NCBI GenBank assembly: GCA_028278125.1
Contig: JANQEY010000152.1
Span: 1 to 43,655 of the forward strand
DNA length: 43,655 bases
Reading direction: 5' to 3'
Origin: a bacterium
GTDB lineage: Bacteria > Electryoneota > Electryoneia > Electryoneales > Electryoneaceae
Both the position numbers and the translations under genes were made by a program. Within the stretch, counting starts at the first letter, position 1. Every line of letters begins with the position of its first letter. Under the pieces are notes generated by a model. The model was not told where the DNA came from. It made no database searches and was given only the letters and a program-made list of their open reading frames with translations. Below, one piece after another: positions 25,852-34,716 of the stretch.

Positions 25852-26193
25852 TCAGGATTCCTCATCTTCTTTAATCGCGTTCCTTTCCGAATTTCGTATC
25901 CTGTTCCAGCGAGCATCGGCATAAGGATAGGCATCCGGACGGTATGGAAGTCTCCTGCCCTGCCGCGAACCACATGGTTTGCTGGACATCCTGCGGGGAC
26001 GTGCGCTCACCTGTTTGCATGTTGAGGAAGTCAGCAGGCTTGTGATATAGACCGGTGATGACCTGATGAATACAGAGTATGGAGTAACAGGAATCAGTTT
26101 AAACCTGTCGTTCGATTTTGCCTGGAAAATCTGTTTTTCATCATGTTTTTTTTCAGCAACAGCACCGCCTGCAGTATTTTCAACCTGTTTCAT
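25852..26193 (-). CDS. Small unknown protein (113 aa) inside the glycosyltransferase operon
   Basis: I do not recognise this protein. The case for it being real is its position. It starts at ATG 26193 directly after the TAG of the GT9 gene, with AAGGAGA 5 bases upstream, and ends in TGA one base before the next gene's ATG, so it fills the gap between two real genes exactly. The N-terminal 35 residues are polar (MKQVENTAGGAVAEKKHDEK). A hydrophobic strand-like middle follows (FKLIPVTPYSVFIRSSPVYI), then a Cys/Arg/Ser-rich part (STCKQVSARPRRMSSKPCGS) with two cysteines, and an aromatic/acidic end. There is no signal peptide or membrane helix. It may be a regulator, adaptor or small substrate. 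It could also be a frameshifted remnant, but codon use looks normal. Confidence 0.6.
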   Translation of the reverse strand: MKQVENTAGGAVAEKKHDEKQIFQAKSNDRFKLIPVTPYSVFIRSSPVYITSLLTSSTCKQVSARPRRMSSKPCGSRQGRRLPYRPDAYPYADARWNRIRNSERNAIKEDEES

Positions 26194-27696
26194 CTATTTC
26201 TCCTTCCACGTTGTGGAATTGATATCAAAGGAATCATCAATAAATGCTTTAAAAATTCTGCTGTACCATTCAGCTTCACCTGGAGACAACTTGGGATAGT
26301 CACTGGTGAAAAAAGGCATTTCATTATCGCTATGATTTATAATCGAGCTGTTATTATTCATTGATTTATTCTTATTTAACACATCAAATGATTTTTCAAT
26401 TGATTTGTCGATTATACCTGATCCATCTGTTCCGTTCCGCCCGCCAACGCTGTTTCGTATGGGTTGGAACTGCAGTATTTGTGTGAATGGATATCTATCT
26501 TCCCAGACAAAGGATCTCGCGCAAGCCCTGCGTCGTTGCAATGCGTCATACCTGGATGCTTCAACATTGGTCGGCTGATATTGGGGAGCCACATATGAAG
26601 GCTCGGCCACCAGCACAGTGATGCCATTTTCATCTAATGATCCTTTCCAATAACCTTTTTTGTCTGCAACCTCTGACGCAATTCGAGAAACCATTAACGG
26701 ATCGATATTATCATGGGTAATACCATCATAAGTTTCTGCATCATCCATAAATGCTATCGATCCCGCTTTAAATGGACCTGTTTCATAGGGATTTGCCCCA
26801 CCGAAAAACAAACCAATAGGAACCGTGGCTGTTGCTGCTGCAAGTTGGAGCGTACCTGTATCGCTCGATATTAAAACGTCACAATGATTAAGAACCTGGG
26901 GCAAATCATTAATACCGGTTTTACCGGTGAGATCAGTTATCCTGTGCTTAATATCCGGATTCATCCTGTTTATAATTTTTTCAGCAGTCCCACAATCGGG
27001 TTCAGTCCCCAACAGGTAAACCATGCTGCTTTCCGATTTGACCAGCTCCCGGATAAGTTTTACCTGTTTGGATACAGGCCAGATTCTTGTTTTTCCACCA
27101 GCACCAAGATTTATAGCATACCTTTTTTGTATTTTCCTATCGTTTTTATCCCCATCTAAACGTTCACGGATGACCTCTGAGCCACTAACCTGCTTTATCC
27201 TTGGTGTTGGTAACGGCCACAACGCTGGGCCGTACGCTGCCCATATCTCGCATAAATGAAGTGGTGCAAATCGTCGATCGAGAATCGCGGCATTCAGGTA
27301 TCGATGTGGCGCGGGAAGCATCCTGTTGCTGAATGGGCCTTCTCTTCTTTTTCCTTTAATTAATGCGGCGATAGAAGAGGTCAGTACCCCCTGGTTCAGG
27401 AGTATAACTCGGTCAAAAACTTCCTGATCACGCCAGCTTTTAACCCAATCTTTAAACTTGTAGAAAGTGAATGAATCGAACCTTCGGACAAACTTGGCTG
27501 CTTCAGCAAGGTTGACTGGAACAATCTTATTTACACCCTCCAGAAGACTTGCAATGTCTACAAACCTGCTATCAACAAACAGCGTGATTTCACGTTGATA
27601 GCCGGGTTCCCTATACAGGTTCTGGATCAAGGGAGAGGTCTGAACCAGGTCGCCAAAACGCGCCAGTTGAACAAGGGCTATCCGTTCCTTGATCAT
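26194..27696 (-). CDS. GT9 heptosyltransferase-like glycosyltransferase
   Basis: The 500-aa protein starts MIKERIALVQLARFGDLVQT, the classic GT9 N-terminus (compare RfaC/RfaF). The second Rossmann domain has AINLGAGGKTRIWPVSKQVK, VYLLGTEPDCGTAEKII and LISSDTGTLQLAAATATVPI; the histidine of the usual GxMHLA is replaced (GTLQLA). Residues about 370-460 are low-complexity Asn/Ser/Lys-rich, and the last 40 return to ordered sequence (PFFTSDYPKLSPGEAEWYSR). GT9 enzymes normally build LPS inner core, but here the enzyme lies between flgL and flagellin in a glycosylation operon. It may therefore donate heptose-like sugar to a flagellar protein. AGGA precedes the ATG; the next small ORF starts immediately after its stop. 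Confidence 0.85.
   Translation of the reverse strand: MIKERIALVQLARFGDLVQTSPLIQNLYREPGYQREITLFVDSRFVDIASLLEGVNKIVPVNLAEAAKFVRRFDSFTFYKFKDWVKSWRDQEVFDRVILLNQGVLTSSIAALIKGKRREGPFSNRMLPAPHRYLNAAILDRRFAPLHLCEIWAAYGPALWPLPTPRIKQVSGSEVIRERLDGDKNDRKIQKRYAINLGAGGKTRIWPVSKQVKLIRELVKSESSMVYLLGTEPDCGTAEKIINRMNPDIKHRITDLTGKTGINDLPQVLNHCDVLISSDTGTLQLAAATATVPIGLFFGGANPYETGPFKAGSIAFMDDAETYDGITHDNIDPLMVSRIASEVADKKGYWKGSLDENGITVLVAEPSYVAPQYQPTNVEASRYDALQRRRACARSFVWEDRYPFTQILQFQPIRNSVGGRNGTDGSGIIDKSIEKSFDVLNKNKSMNNNSSIINHSDNEMPFFTSDYPKLSPGEAEWYSRIFKAFIDDSFDINSTTWKEK
26199..26205 (-). promoter_or_regulatory. Shine-Dalgarno deciding the start of the 113-aa ORF
   Basis: AAGGAGA on the minus strand lies within the last codons of the GT9 gene and 5 bases before ATG 26193. 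It is the main sequence evidence that the small ORF is translated. Confidence 0.65.
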
Positions 27697-27757
27697 TCAT
27701 TCATTCCTGTTTAAGCCGTGTTGTTCTAAATCTTCAGCATTACAACGTTCTTGAATC

Positions 27758-30700
27758 CTAAGATTCTATATGCTCAAGAAGTTCTTTTGCGCCGTGGTGG
27801 TCCGGTGCTGATTCAAGGACCACCAAAGCTTCCTGCTTAGCCCGTTGAATTTCTTTCCCACCATAGAGCAGCGCAGCGTGATGAAAACGAGCTTCAAAAT
27901 CATCAGGATGAATTTTCAGGTAACGTTCAACCGACGGTTGGGCTTCCATCAATTTTCCAGCCTGTACAGCCGCAGCAACAAGACCAACAATCGCTGGACG
28001 ATGATCAGGAGTCAGACGAGAAGCCTCTTTAAAATGCCTGATCGCCTCGTCATATTTGCCTCGTTTAAGCTGAACATTTGCGATACCCATATATCCACGA
28101 TCGTAATCAGGCGCCAGCTTAATGATCTTGGTGAAGATGTCCTCGGCTTTTTCAAGCTCATCATTAATAAGATGGTATGTACCGATTCCGATCCAGGCAC
28201 GTTCGATACTTGGATCATCTGATACTGCCTTCTTGTAACATGTGAAGGCCTCTTCAGCACGGTTTAAACGGAATCGTGCATCACCGAGTAGTGTCCAGTA
28301 CATGGCACGTTGATGAACATTACCGTTTACTCTTTTTGCGCCACCAATGAGCGTTTGTTCAGCATCAGTGAATCTGCCATCCTTGATCATCATGTCAGCA
28401 CGGGAGAGAAGATCCAGGAGACTTTCCTCCTCATTCTCAGGTTTTTCCCGTACTATGGTATCTTCAGCAAGATTCGGTTCGCTGAATTTCAGTTCTTTGT
28501 CCATAAGACGCCCCTCCTCCTCTGCGTTTATCAACAGTTGGGGATTTATCGGAATTAATTTTGTAGAACCTTCTTTTTCTTCCACTTTAAAACCATCCAT
28601 CTCAGCATACATCTGGAAATCCGATTTCAGGATTCCCGACCATCTATCAAGGAACAGATGTGCGTTTTCAACATCATGTTCTTTACGACCCGGTGTCTGC
28701 TCAGAATGATGGATTACTACGGCCTCAGGTTCATAGAGAACCCTGAAGTTTTTCTGTCTAGAACGAAGGCAGAAATCAACATCCTCGAAACCATTTTTAT
28801 ATTTTTCATCAAATCCGTTTAAATTGAGAAATAATTCTCGTTTAACAAGCATACAGGCTGCAGTAACAGCCTGGTAGAATCGACGTTTTAAAACATTAGG
28901 GAGATTTGCAGGTGCGTTTGAGTAGATATGCGCGGGTAAAAGATCGCTGCTAATCGCGATACCGGTATGTTGAATAGTTCTATTCGGGAATAGTAAACGG
29001 GCACCGACAATTCCAACATCCGGTTCCTCATCGATCCCACGCATCATTGCCCTCAACCAACCCAGTTGGACTTCAGTGTCATTATTCAGGAAAACCAGGT
29101 AATCACCTTTGGCTTCACGTGCTCCACGATTACAAGCTCTTGCAAATCCTTCATTCTTCCGATTGCGCAGATAGAGAACGCCGTAATCATCGAACTTGTC
29201 AATCATCTCTTCTGTTGTATTATCACTCCCGTTATCAACAACAATCAGTTCGAAGGGTATTTGCTGTGTGTTTTCCAGGACAGACTTAATGCATGTCTCC
29301 AGCATATCCGGGAGGTTATAATGCGGAATAATAATTGACACAAGGGGTTTTCCATGCCGCCTGTATTCTTCGTACGCAACCCTGCGGGCAAAGAGGGCAT
29401 TATTCAGCCGTTTATTATTTACCCTTGTATCTTTTGCCGGGTGTGTTCTCTCTATTTCATAAATATCAGCAGCCTGGTATGCCAGCAACCTCAGATCCTG
29501 TGGTGATTCACCAGAGAATCCAGCATTGTTGCTTGTGACAACCTCTTGCCAGGTTGTTATAAAACCATCAAGGATAAATCGCCAGAGGGGTTCTGCGTTC
29601 ATGGAATCATTGAATCGCGAATCCTGAAGGATTGATGACCTGATCAAGCTTCTTTCAGGTTGTATCGACGGTCCTTCCTGGATATCGATGAACACCTGTT
29701 TAAATTCTTCTTTACGATCTGACAGGTGAATTGCGTCAATATCATCCGCCACACCCTTGAGCATTTTCTTTAGTGTACCAGAATCTGGAATAATTCCCGA
29801 CGGAATGATCCAGGTCCAATCACCAGAAATCATATCCAGTGCCCGGTTCCACCGTTCGCCTTCAGATTCCAGGGCTGAGGGAATTATTATGCGCAAGGTA
29901 CTCGAGGTAGTAAGTCGATTCAGGTTCACTCTTGTACCGGGAAGTGCGATTACAACTACTTCAAATGATTTAACAGACTGACGGGATAATGCTGTGAGGG
30001 TTTCCTTCAGATCATCACCATCACCTCGCTGGAGTACTATCACAGATACGGATGGAATTTGTGATTCAAATGACTGATACGCTGGAAAACCGGATATTTC
30101 TCCCGATGGGATTTTTGCATCTGATTCCTCGATTTGCTTTTTTGTCAACTCAGGTGTTATATCTCGATTTTCCTGTTCTTTAGAAGCTTCACCAGGTTCA
30201 GGTTTCCCAGGTTTTGCCTGGTTTTCAACTGCTCTCTTTTTTGATGATTTTTCCTTTTCATCAGCATTATTCTGTTCAACATGTTTTGAATCAGGATCAA
30301 ACAATCTTACTGCAAGTTCTGTACGGTGTTTTAGGGAAATTGAATCTAAACTTGACGGTTTTTTATCGCTGACAATTTCAAAAACTTTCTGCGCCGCAGT
30401 TTTATTCCCGGTTTTTTCCAGGATAGTCCCGGCACAGGCAACGACACTTACATCTTCACCTTCAGCCCATTGATCAGGATTAGAAAGCTCGTGGAATTCA
30501 ATCCTCTTATCGAGAACAACCTTTATCGAAGGATCCTTTGTAATCGTGTGGAGATCAGCAAGGGACAACAACCCGTGGATGGCTTCACTCCGCTCAATTA
30601 TGTCACTGAATCCCTTATCAAGAACAGCACGAACCCTGAGAAGGCCTACATCAATCATCTTCGCTTCATTTAAAGCCAGGCCAGCGAGAACAAGTGAACG

Positions 30701-31069
30701 TGATAAACGGAGTTCCTGGTCAGCAGAACTTTGAGCAGGGATTCCTTTTAATACAGTAACTGCCTGTTTAATGGCGTCATCCAGTTCATCAAGCTGAAAT
30801 CCTCTAAGCTTTAATCCGACTAATCCTTCAAGAGAAATAATTGTGTTCCAGTCATCGTCCCAGCCACCTTCTTCGTCACGGCTGTTTAGAAGAACTTCAG
30901 CAAGTTGTTTCGTTTCATCTATTTTTCCTCTTTCAGCAAGAGTTGGGAGGCTGAAAGCTGTGGATAGTATATCAGGTTTTCCTTTCCTTTTATCTGAGAC
31001 AAAACCATCCTTCCGGATACGCTTGACAAGTTCATTCAAATCATCTTGAAGAAAATCCAGATACTGCAT
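27758..31069 (-). CDS. Large multidomain glycosyltransferase: helical toroid-like N-terminus, two GT2 domains, C-terminal TPRs
   Basis: The 1103-aa protein starts 13 bases after flgL with GGAGA upstream. Residues about 1-270 are helical repeats containing an EEGGWDDDWNTI motif like those of alpha/alpha-toroid proteins. A charged linker (about 270-330, Lys/Glu/Pro-rich) follows. Residues about 340-520 look like a GT2 fold (VSVIVLQRGDGDDLKETLTA), but the expected DXD is replaced (GDWTWIIPSGI), so it is probably inactive. Residues about 600-850 are an intact GT2 (VSIIIPHYNLPDMLETCIKS, VVDNGSDNTTEEMI, YLVFLNNDTEV, GFEDVDFCLRSRQKNF) like COG1216 rhamnosyltransferases. Residues about 920-1100 are TPRs. 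The layout suggests a processive or protein-targeted glycosyltransferase that holds its acceptor through the repeats. Confidence 0.85.
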   Translation of the reverse strand: MQYLDFLQDDLNELVKRIRKDGFVSDKRKGKPDILSTAFSLPTLAERGKIDETKQLAEVLLNSRDEEGGWDDDWNTIISLEGLVGLKLRGFQLDELDDAIKQAVTVLKGIPAQSSADQELRLSRSLVLAGLALNEAKMIDVGLLRVRAVLDKGFSDIIERSEAIHGLLSLADLHTITKDPSIKVVLDKRIEFHELSNPDQWAEGEDVSVVACAGTILEKTGNKTAAQKVFEIVSDKKPSSLDSISLKHRTELAVRLFDPDSKHVEQNNADEKEKSSKKRAVENQAKPGKPEPGEASKEQENRDITPELTKKQIEESDAKIPSGEISGFPAYQSFESQIPSVSVIVLQRGDGDDLKETLTALSRQSVKSFEVVVIALPGTRVNLNRLTTSSTLRIIIPSALESEGERWNRALDMISGDWTWIIPSGIIPDSGTLKKMLKGVADDIDAIHLSDRKEEFKQVFIDIQEGPSIQPERSLIRSSILQDSRFNDSMNAEPLWRFILDGFITTWQEVVTSNNAGFSGESPQDLRLLAYQAADIYEIERTHPAKDTRVNNKRLNNALFARRVAYEEYRRHGKPLVSIIIPHYNLPDMLETCIKSVLENTQQIPFELIVVDNGSDNTTEEMIDKFDDYGVLYLRNRKNEGFARACNRGAREAKGDYLVFLNNDTEVQLGWLRAMMRGIDEEPDVGIVGARLLFPNRTIQHTGIAISSDLLPAHIYSNAPANLPNVLKRRFYQAVTAACMLVKRELFLNLNGFDEKYKNGFEDVDFCLRSRQKNFRVLYEPEAVVIHHSEQTPGRKEHDVENAHLFLDRWSGILKSDFQMYAEMDGFKVEEKEGSTKLIPINPQLLINAEEEGRLMDKELKFSEPNLAEDTIVREKPENEEESLLDLLSRADMMIKDGRFTDAEQTLIGGAKRVNGNVHQRAMYWTLLGDARFRLNRAEEAFTCYKKAVSDDPSIERAWIGIGTYHLINDELEKAEDIFTKIIKLAPDYDRGYMGIANVQLKRGKYDEAIRHFKEASRLTPDHRPAIVGLVAAAVQAGKLMEAQPSVERYLKIHPDDFEARFHHAALLYGGKEIQRAKQEALVVLESAPDHHGAKELLEHIES

Positions 31070-31081
31070 TAAAATTATCTC

Positions 31082-32008
31082 CTATCGAATAAAATTCAGC
31101 AGGCTGGTGGTTATTACCTGGGTTCCGATCTGCATTGTCGATTGCAATGCTATTCTTTGTAATTCAAACGCTTTAATCCACTCGGTCAGATCAGCTTCCT
31201 CTTCATTCTGCAATCGTTCGTTATAGAGGATATTCATATTTTCAAGGCGGACATCCACACTATCCAACCGCTGCACCATTCCACCTATTTTTGTTATGAT
31301 AGAACGTATCCTGGATGATGTTCCGTCAATCCGATCAAGGCTTTCCTGGATGCCTGCTGTATCATTGTTATTCAAAGCGTCTCGTAAATCGATCAGTACC
31401 TGGAAAGCGTCACCCTCATCACCCGGCTCCCCAATCTGGAATATTTCCGTACCTGGAATATTAGATTGAATTTTATCATCATCGCCGATGATCGATTGAA
31501 TGATTCCATCCATGCCTTGAGGCAAATCCTGTACCCTGATAACCTGGCCATTCGCAGGATCTTCAATAAGCTGGTATGGTGCTTCCCGGGTATTAAATCC
31601 ACCAAAGATGTATGTCCCATTACGGCGAGCGTTTGAGATTGAAGCGAATTCATGAAGGATGTGATCAATACGTTCCGCGATAGCTATGCGGTCTTCCGGG
31701 CTTGTCGTTTCAGTTGAACCCTGTACAGCAAGTGCACGTGCTTCAACAAACAGGTCATCAGCAAGCTGTAGCTCACTCTCAGCAAACTGCAGGTTGGAAC
31801 GGGTATGAGCCAGGTTTTGTTGATATTGTCCCAAACGAGATAGTTCATCATCTATCTCGAAAATCCGTCTTGCCCTCACCGGATCATCAGAAGGTTTCTC
31901 AACTTCCTTGCCGGTACTGATCACCTGTTGTGACCGGTAGATATCCTCCTGGTGACGGCGGATATCCTCCAGCATCGTATTTATCTGCTGATTATATGTA
32001 ACTCGCAT
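31082..32008 (-). CDS. flgL: Flagellar hook-filament junction protein FlgL (HAP3)
   Basis: The 308-aa length is normal. The N-terminal D0 helix (MRVTYNQQINTMLEDIRRHQ), the flagellin-like KEVEKPSDDPVRARRIFEID motif and the C-terminal D0 helix (ELQRIALQSTMQIGTQVITT ending SLLNFIR) identify FlgL. FlgL joins the FlgK layer to the first flagellin subunits outside the cell and is exported by the flagellar type III system. It follows flgK by 12 bases and is itself followed within 13 bases by the large glycosyltransferase gene. Confidence 0.96.
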   Translation of the reverse strand: MRVTYNQQINTMLEDIRRHQEDIYRSQQVISTGKEVEKPSDDPVRARRIFEIDDELSRLGQYQQNLAHTRSNLQFAESELQLADDLFVEARALAVQGSTETTSPEDRIAIAERIDHILHEFASISNARRNGTYIFGGFNTREAPYQLIEDPANGQVIRVQDLPQGMDGIIQSIIGDDDKIQSNIPGTEIFQIGEPGDEGDAFQVLIDLRDALNNNDTAGIQESLDRIDGTSSRIRSIITKIGGMVQRLDSVDVRLENMNILYNERLQNEEEADLTEWIKAFELQRIALQSTMQIGTQVITTSLLNFIR

Positions 32009-32020
32009 ACCTGTCCCCTT

Positions 32021-33427
32021 TTACCTTGCCATTAACAGGACAATAGTGGTCATCTCGTCAAGCTTCATTAATACACGTCCTGATGCCGTGTATACCCTTT
32101 GAAGCGCGATCATCCGAGCCAGTTCTTCATCAAGGCTCACCCCGGAAACACTCTCCTGCCAGTTTTTGGCTTGTTCGAGGGCAGCTTCTGAAGCTTCATA
32201 TCGTAATTCTGAAAAGTTTATCTCATTTGCGATATTACCGACGATCCCCTGGTAGTACTCTGAATAGTTAGCTGAATTGTTAACAAATGCTTTATTATAC
32301 TGGAGTTCGTACATCGTATGAGCCAAAGCGTTGTCACCTGTTGAGCTAGTAGTAGATGCAGCGACTTTTTCCGGATGATTACGAAGAACATCGTTCAACT
32401 GGAGGTCGATGGCGCCATATGTGTCATTGCGCCAGAAGTTTGTACCGGTGGTGCCATCCATCCCGATTCCACTGCGATGGAGTTCATTTACCTGGTTGCG
32501 AAGGGTGGTAGCCAATGAATTGAGTTCTTCAATTGCACCGGGGATAATTGTTCCCTGGACATCAATTTTCCCACGCGCCTCACCACCTTCAAATGTCACT
32601 GTTTGACTGTTATCAGCCCAGACAAGTTCTCCACCACTTTTCCCACCGCCACCACCTTCAATCCAGGAAAGAAGGCTGGCATCTTCACGATGAACGAGAA
32701 CATTTCGCCCGATATAAACAGTCATGCTGTTATTATCATCTATTGCAACATTTGCACCCGTTAGCTCTGAAAGGTCCTGTATCAACAAGTCCCTTTTATC
32801 AAGGAGGGTATTCGGACTCTGACCTCGATTGGTGGCGCCGATAATTTCCTTGTTGTAGTCAGCGATCGAAGTTGAAAGCGAATTGATCCGGTTGCCAATG
32901 TCCTGCAGATCCAGGTTGAGAGTCTCCCTGATATTTTCCAGTCCTCTTACAGTATCATGGAATGCTGCTGACATGTTTTCCGCTTTCTGGAGAACATTAT
33001 ATCGGGCTGGCACACTGTCTACATCATTTGCCAGGTCTTCCCATGAGTTCCAGAACTCCCTCATGGCATTAGAAATTGAGAAGCTCTGTATTTCCGAAAA
33101 GATTTCTTCAACTTCTTTTAGTCCCTGCTGACGTGCATCCCATCTACCAACTTCACCTTTCTCAAATGTGACCTGTTCTTCCGCGTAAGCATCCGAGATT
33201 CGCTGTATTTGTTGGAGTCGAACACCTGTTCCGATTTGTCCTGGTTTGGAATCCAGGGATTCGCGTTCTTCAAGAATGGGGCGCCGACGGTGATAACCCT
33301 CTGTATCAAGATTTGAGACATTATTAGAGACAACGCCCATTGCTTTCTGGTATGCTATCAACGCATCACGAGTCAGTCGCATCTGTGACTGTAGTGGAAT
33401 TTCGCTGGGATGATTTACAAGGCTCAT
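32021..33427 (-). CDS. flgK: Flagellar hook-associated protein FlgK (HAP1)
   Basis: The 468-aa protein has the FlgK start region (RDALIAYQKAMGVVSNNVSN, then LDTEGYHRRRPILEE), the rod/hook-family SNNVxNxxTxGY motif, the long helix pair (FWNSWEDLANDVDSVPARYN; TLLDKRDLLIQDLSELTGAN) and the C-terminal D0 helix (RMIALQRVYTASGRVLMKLD). It is somewhat short for FlgK (about 470-550 usual), with a small variable region. It forms the first hook-filament junction layer. It lies 7 bases after flgN, its likely chaperone. Confidence 0.95.
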   Translation of the reverse strand: MSLVNHPSEIPLQSQMRLTRDALIAYQKAMGVVSNNVSNLDTEGYHRRRPILEERESLDSKPGQIGTGVRLQQIQRISDAYAEEQVTFEKGEVGRWDARQQGLKEVEEIFSEIQSFSISNAMREFWNSWEDLANDVDSVPARYNVLQKAENMSAAFHDTVRGLENIRETLNLDLQDIGNRINSLSTSIADYNKEIIGATNRGQSPNTLLDKRDLLIQDLSELTGANVAIDDNNSMTVYIGRNVLVHREDASLLSWIEGGGGGKSGGELVWADNSQTVTFEGGEARGKIDVQGTIIPGAIEELNSLATTLRNQVNELHRSGIGMDGTTGTNFWRNDTYGAIDLQLNDVLRNHPEKVAASTTSSTGDNALAHTMYELQYNKAFVNNSANYSEYYQGIVGNIANEINFSELRYEASEAALEQAKNWQESVSGVSLDEELARMIALQRVYTASGRVLMKLDEMTTIVLLMAR

Positions 33428-33434
33428 GATTTTC

Positions 33435-33935
33435 TCACAGGGTCTTGTTTATAAGAACTGCTTTAGCGTTGCGATCACGGATTAAACCGTTTGATTCGTA
33501 GGTTATGTCCTGCTCATCGCTGTCAATCAAAAAGTCAATCGTACGTTGTGTTTTATTCAATGAACGTTTTATCAGGTATTGGTTTACCTGGTTCATCTTT
33601 TTGATCCTGCTGACCAGGTTTGTCAGGTTTTTCTTGGCGTCTGCAAGTTCTTCGGAAACATTCCCAAGGCTCATTTCAACCAGCCTTGTCAAGGTGATTT
33701 CAGATTCGGCGGTTTCAGTATTTGTCGCTACTTCCTTGACTATTTCAACACGACGATTTTCCAGGCTGCGGATCTGTTCAACCAAATCTTCCTGCCGAAC
33801 AGCTGTTTCTTCAAAACTCTCAACATCATTCTCAACAAGCAGTTTTTTCTGTTCTTCCAACAGCTTGATAAACTCTGTTAAAAGAGTTTCTTCTTCCTTA
33901 ATTATCCGGATAAGTGTGTTTATCAGTTTATCCAT
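33435..33935 (-). CDS. flgN: FlgN-like export chaperone for FlgK/FlgL
   Basis: The 166-aa protein is wholly helical and highly charged, with the FlgN pattern of long amphipathic helices (LINTLIRIIKEEETLLTEFI, LLEEQKKLLVENDVESFEET, LVEQIRSLENRRVEIVKEV) and a later helix (MNQVNQYLIKRSLNKTQRTI) of the kind that binds hook-associated proteins. FlgN holds FlgK and FlgL in the cytoplasm and delivers them to the export gate. Position directly before flgK supports the call. Sequence identity within this family is always low, so the name rests on length, helix pattern and order. Confidence 0.85.
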   Translation of the reverse strand: MDKLINTLIRIIKEEETLLTEFIKLLEEQKKLLVENDVESFEETAVRQEDLVEQIRSLENRRVEIVKEVATNTETAESEITLTRLVEMSLGNVSEELADAKKNLTNLVSRIKKMNQVNQYLIKRSLNKTQRTIDFLIDSDEQDITYESNGLIRDRNAKAVLINKTL

Positions 33936-33951
33936 TACACAGTCTCACCTT

Positions 33952-34716
33952 TCAGGGAACCTTTGACTGGTTATTATCCCTGGAAACTTTATAATTTTCG
34001 TAATCACGGAGAACTTTGGTCACATACTGCCTGGTTTCGATTATATCCGGGATACCTGATACAGCCCTGACCCTTTCAGGCCCGGCGTTGTATGCAGCCA
34101 ATGCTTTTTCCAGGTCGTTAAATTCTTTGATCTGTTCGAGCAGATAACGAACCCCACCGTCAATATTCTGCTCTACGTCAAATGAGTCTTTAACTCCCAG
34201 GTAGTGGGCAGTCGTATCCATCAACTGCATTAAACCTTTTGCACCTTTCGGGGAGACTGCACGTGGCATTCCACCAGACTCGTTACTGATCACAGCCCGG
34301 ATTAATTCGTTGTCAACTCCATACTTTTTAGCAGCTTTACTGATGATCTTATTAAAGCTGTCAATTCTTTTTTCAACCGGCCCCGCCGGATTAAATCCAT
34401 CTGATTTTACAGGTGTAATACCTTTCCCTTCGGTGATCTGCCGATAAAGCATCCTGGCAATACCGACTGACCCGTTATTAGTGATCTCTTCACCGAGGGC
34501 GTTGTCAAACATCCCCTGGTAGATTTCAGAACCCGCATTTTGAGTTCCCATCAGGTTCATCGATCCACGCATCTTTCCCACCAGGTGCCGGACGAAATAG
34601 GCTTCAAATCCCTGGCAGGCCTTGTACAATTCCGGATCCTTGACATCCTCGGGAATTTTAGTCGTTGACCTGTTTACTGCGGTCAACGTAGGATTTGGGA
34701 TGATGTCCGAAATCAT
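33952..34716 (-). CDS. flgJ: FlgJ rod-binding domain fused to a lytic transglycosylase (SLT) domain
   Basis: The 254-aa protein has an N-terminal FlgJ rod-binding domain (residues about 22-100: LYKACQGFEAYFVRHLVGKM ... GSEIYQGMFDNALGEEI). Residues about 125-235 are an SLT-type lytic transglycosylase with catalytic Glu in VISNESGG, then GAKGLMQLMD and ALAAYNAGPERV. In Salmonella FlgJ the second half is a beta-N-acetylglucosaminidase instead. The role is the same: to open peptidoglycan so the rod can pass. No signal peptide is present, consistent with export by the flagellar system. The start overlaps the flgI stop by one base. It follows the rings and precedes flgN. Confidence 0.93.
   Translation of the reverse strand: MISDIIPNPTLTAVNRSTTKIPEDVKDPELYKACQGFEAYFVRHLVGKMRGSMNLMGTQNAGSEIYQGMFDNALGEEITNNGSVGIARMLYRQITEGKGITPVKSDGFNPAGPVEKRIDSFNKIISKAAKKYGVDNELIRAVISNESGGMPRAVSPKGAKGLMQLMDTTAHYLGVKDSFDVEQNIDGGVRYLLEQIKEFNDLEKALAAYNAGPERVRAVSGIPDIIETRQYVTKVLRDYENYKVSRDNNQSKVP

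Noticed and set aside
25851..25973. N-terminal extension of the CgeB-TPR glycosyltransferase to 25973
   Set aside because: The extra 41 residues are antithetical to family starts, overlap the 113-aa ORF, and the ATG at 25850 has its own GAGGA site.
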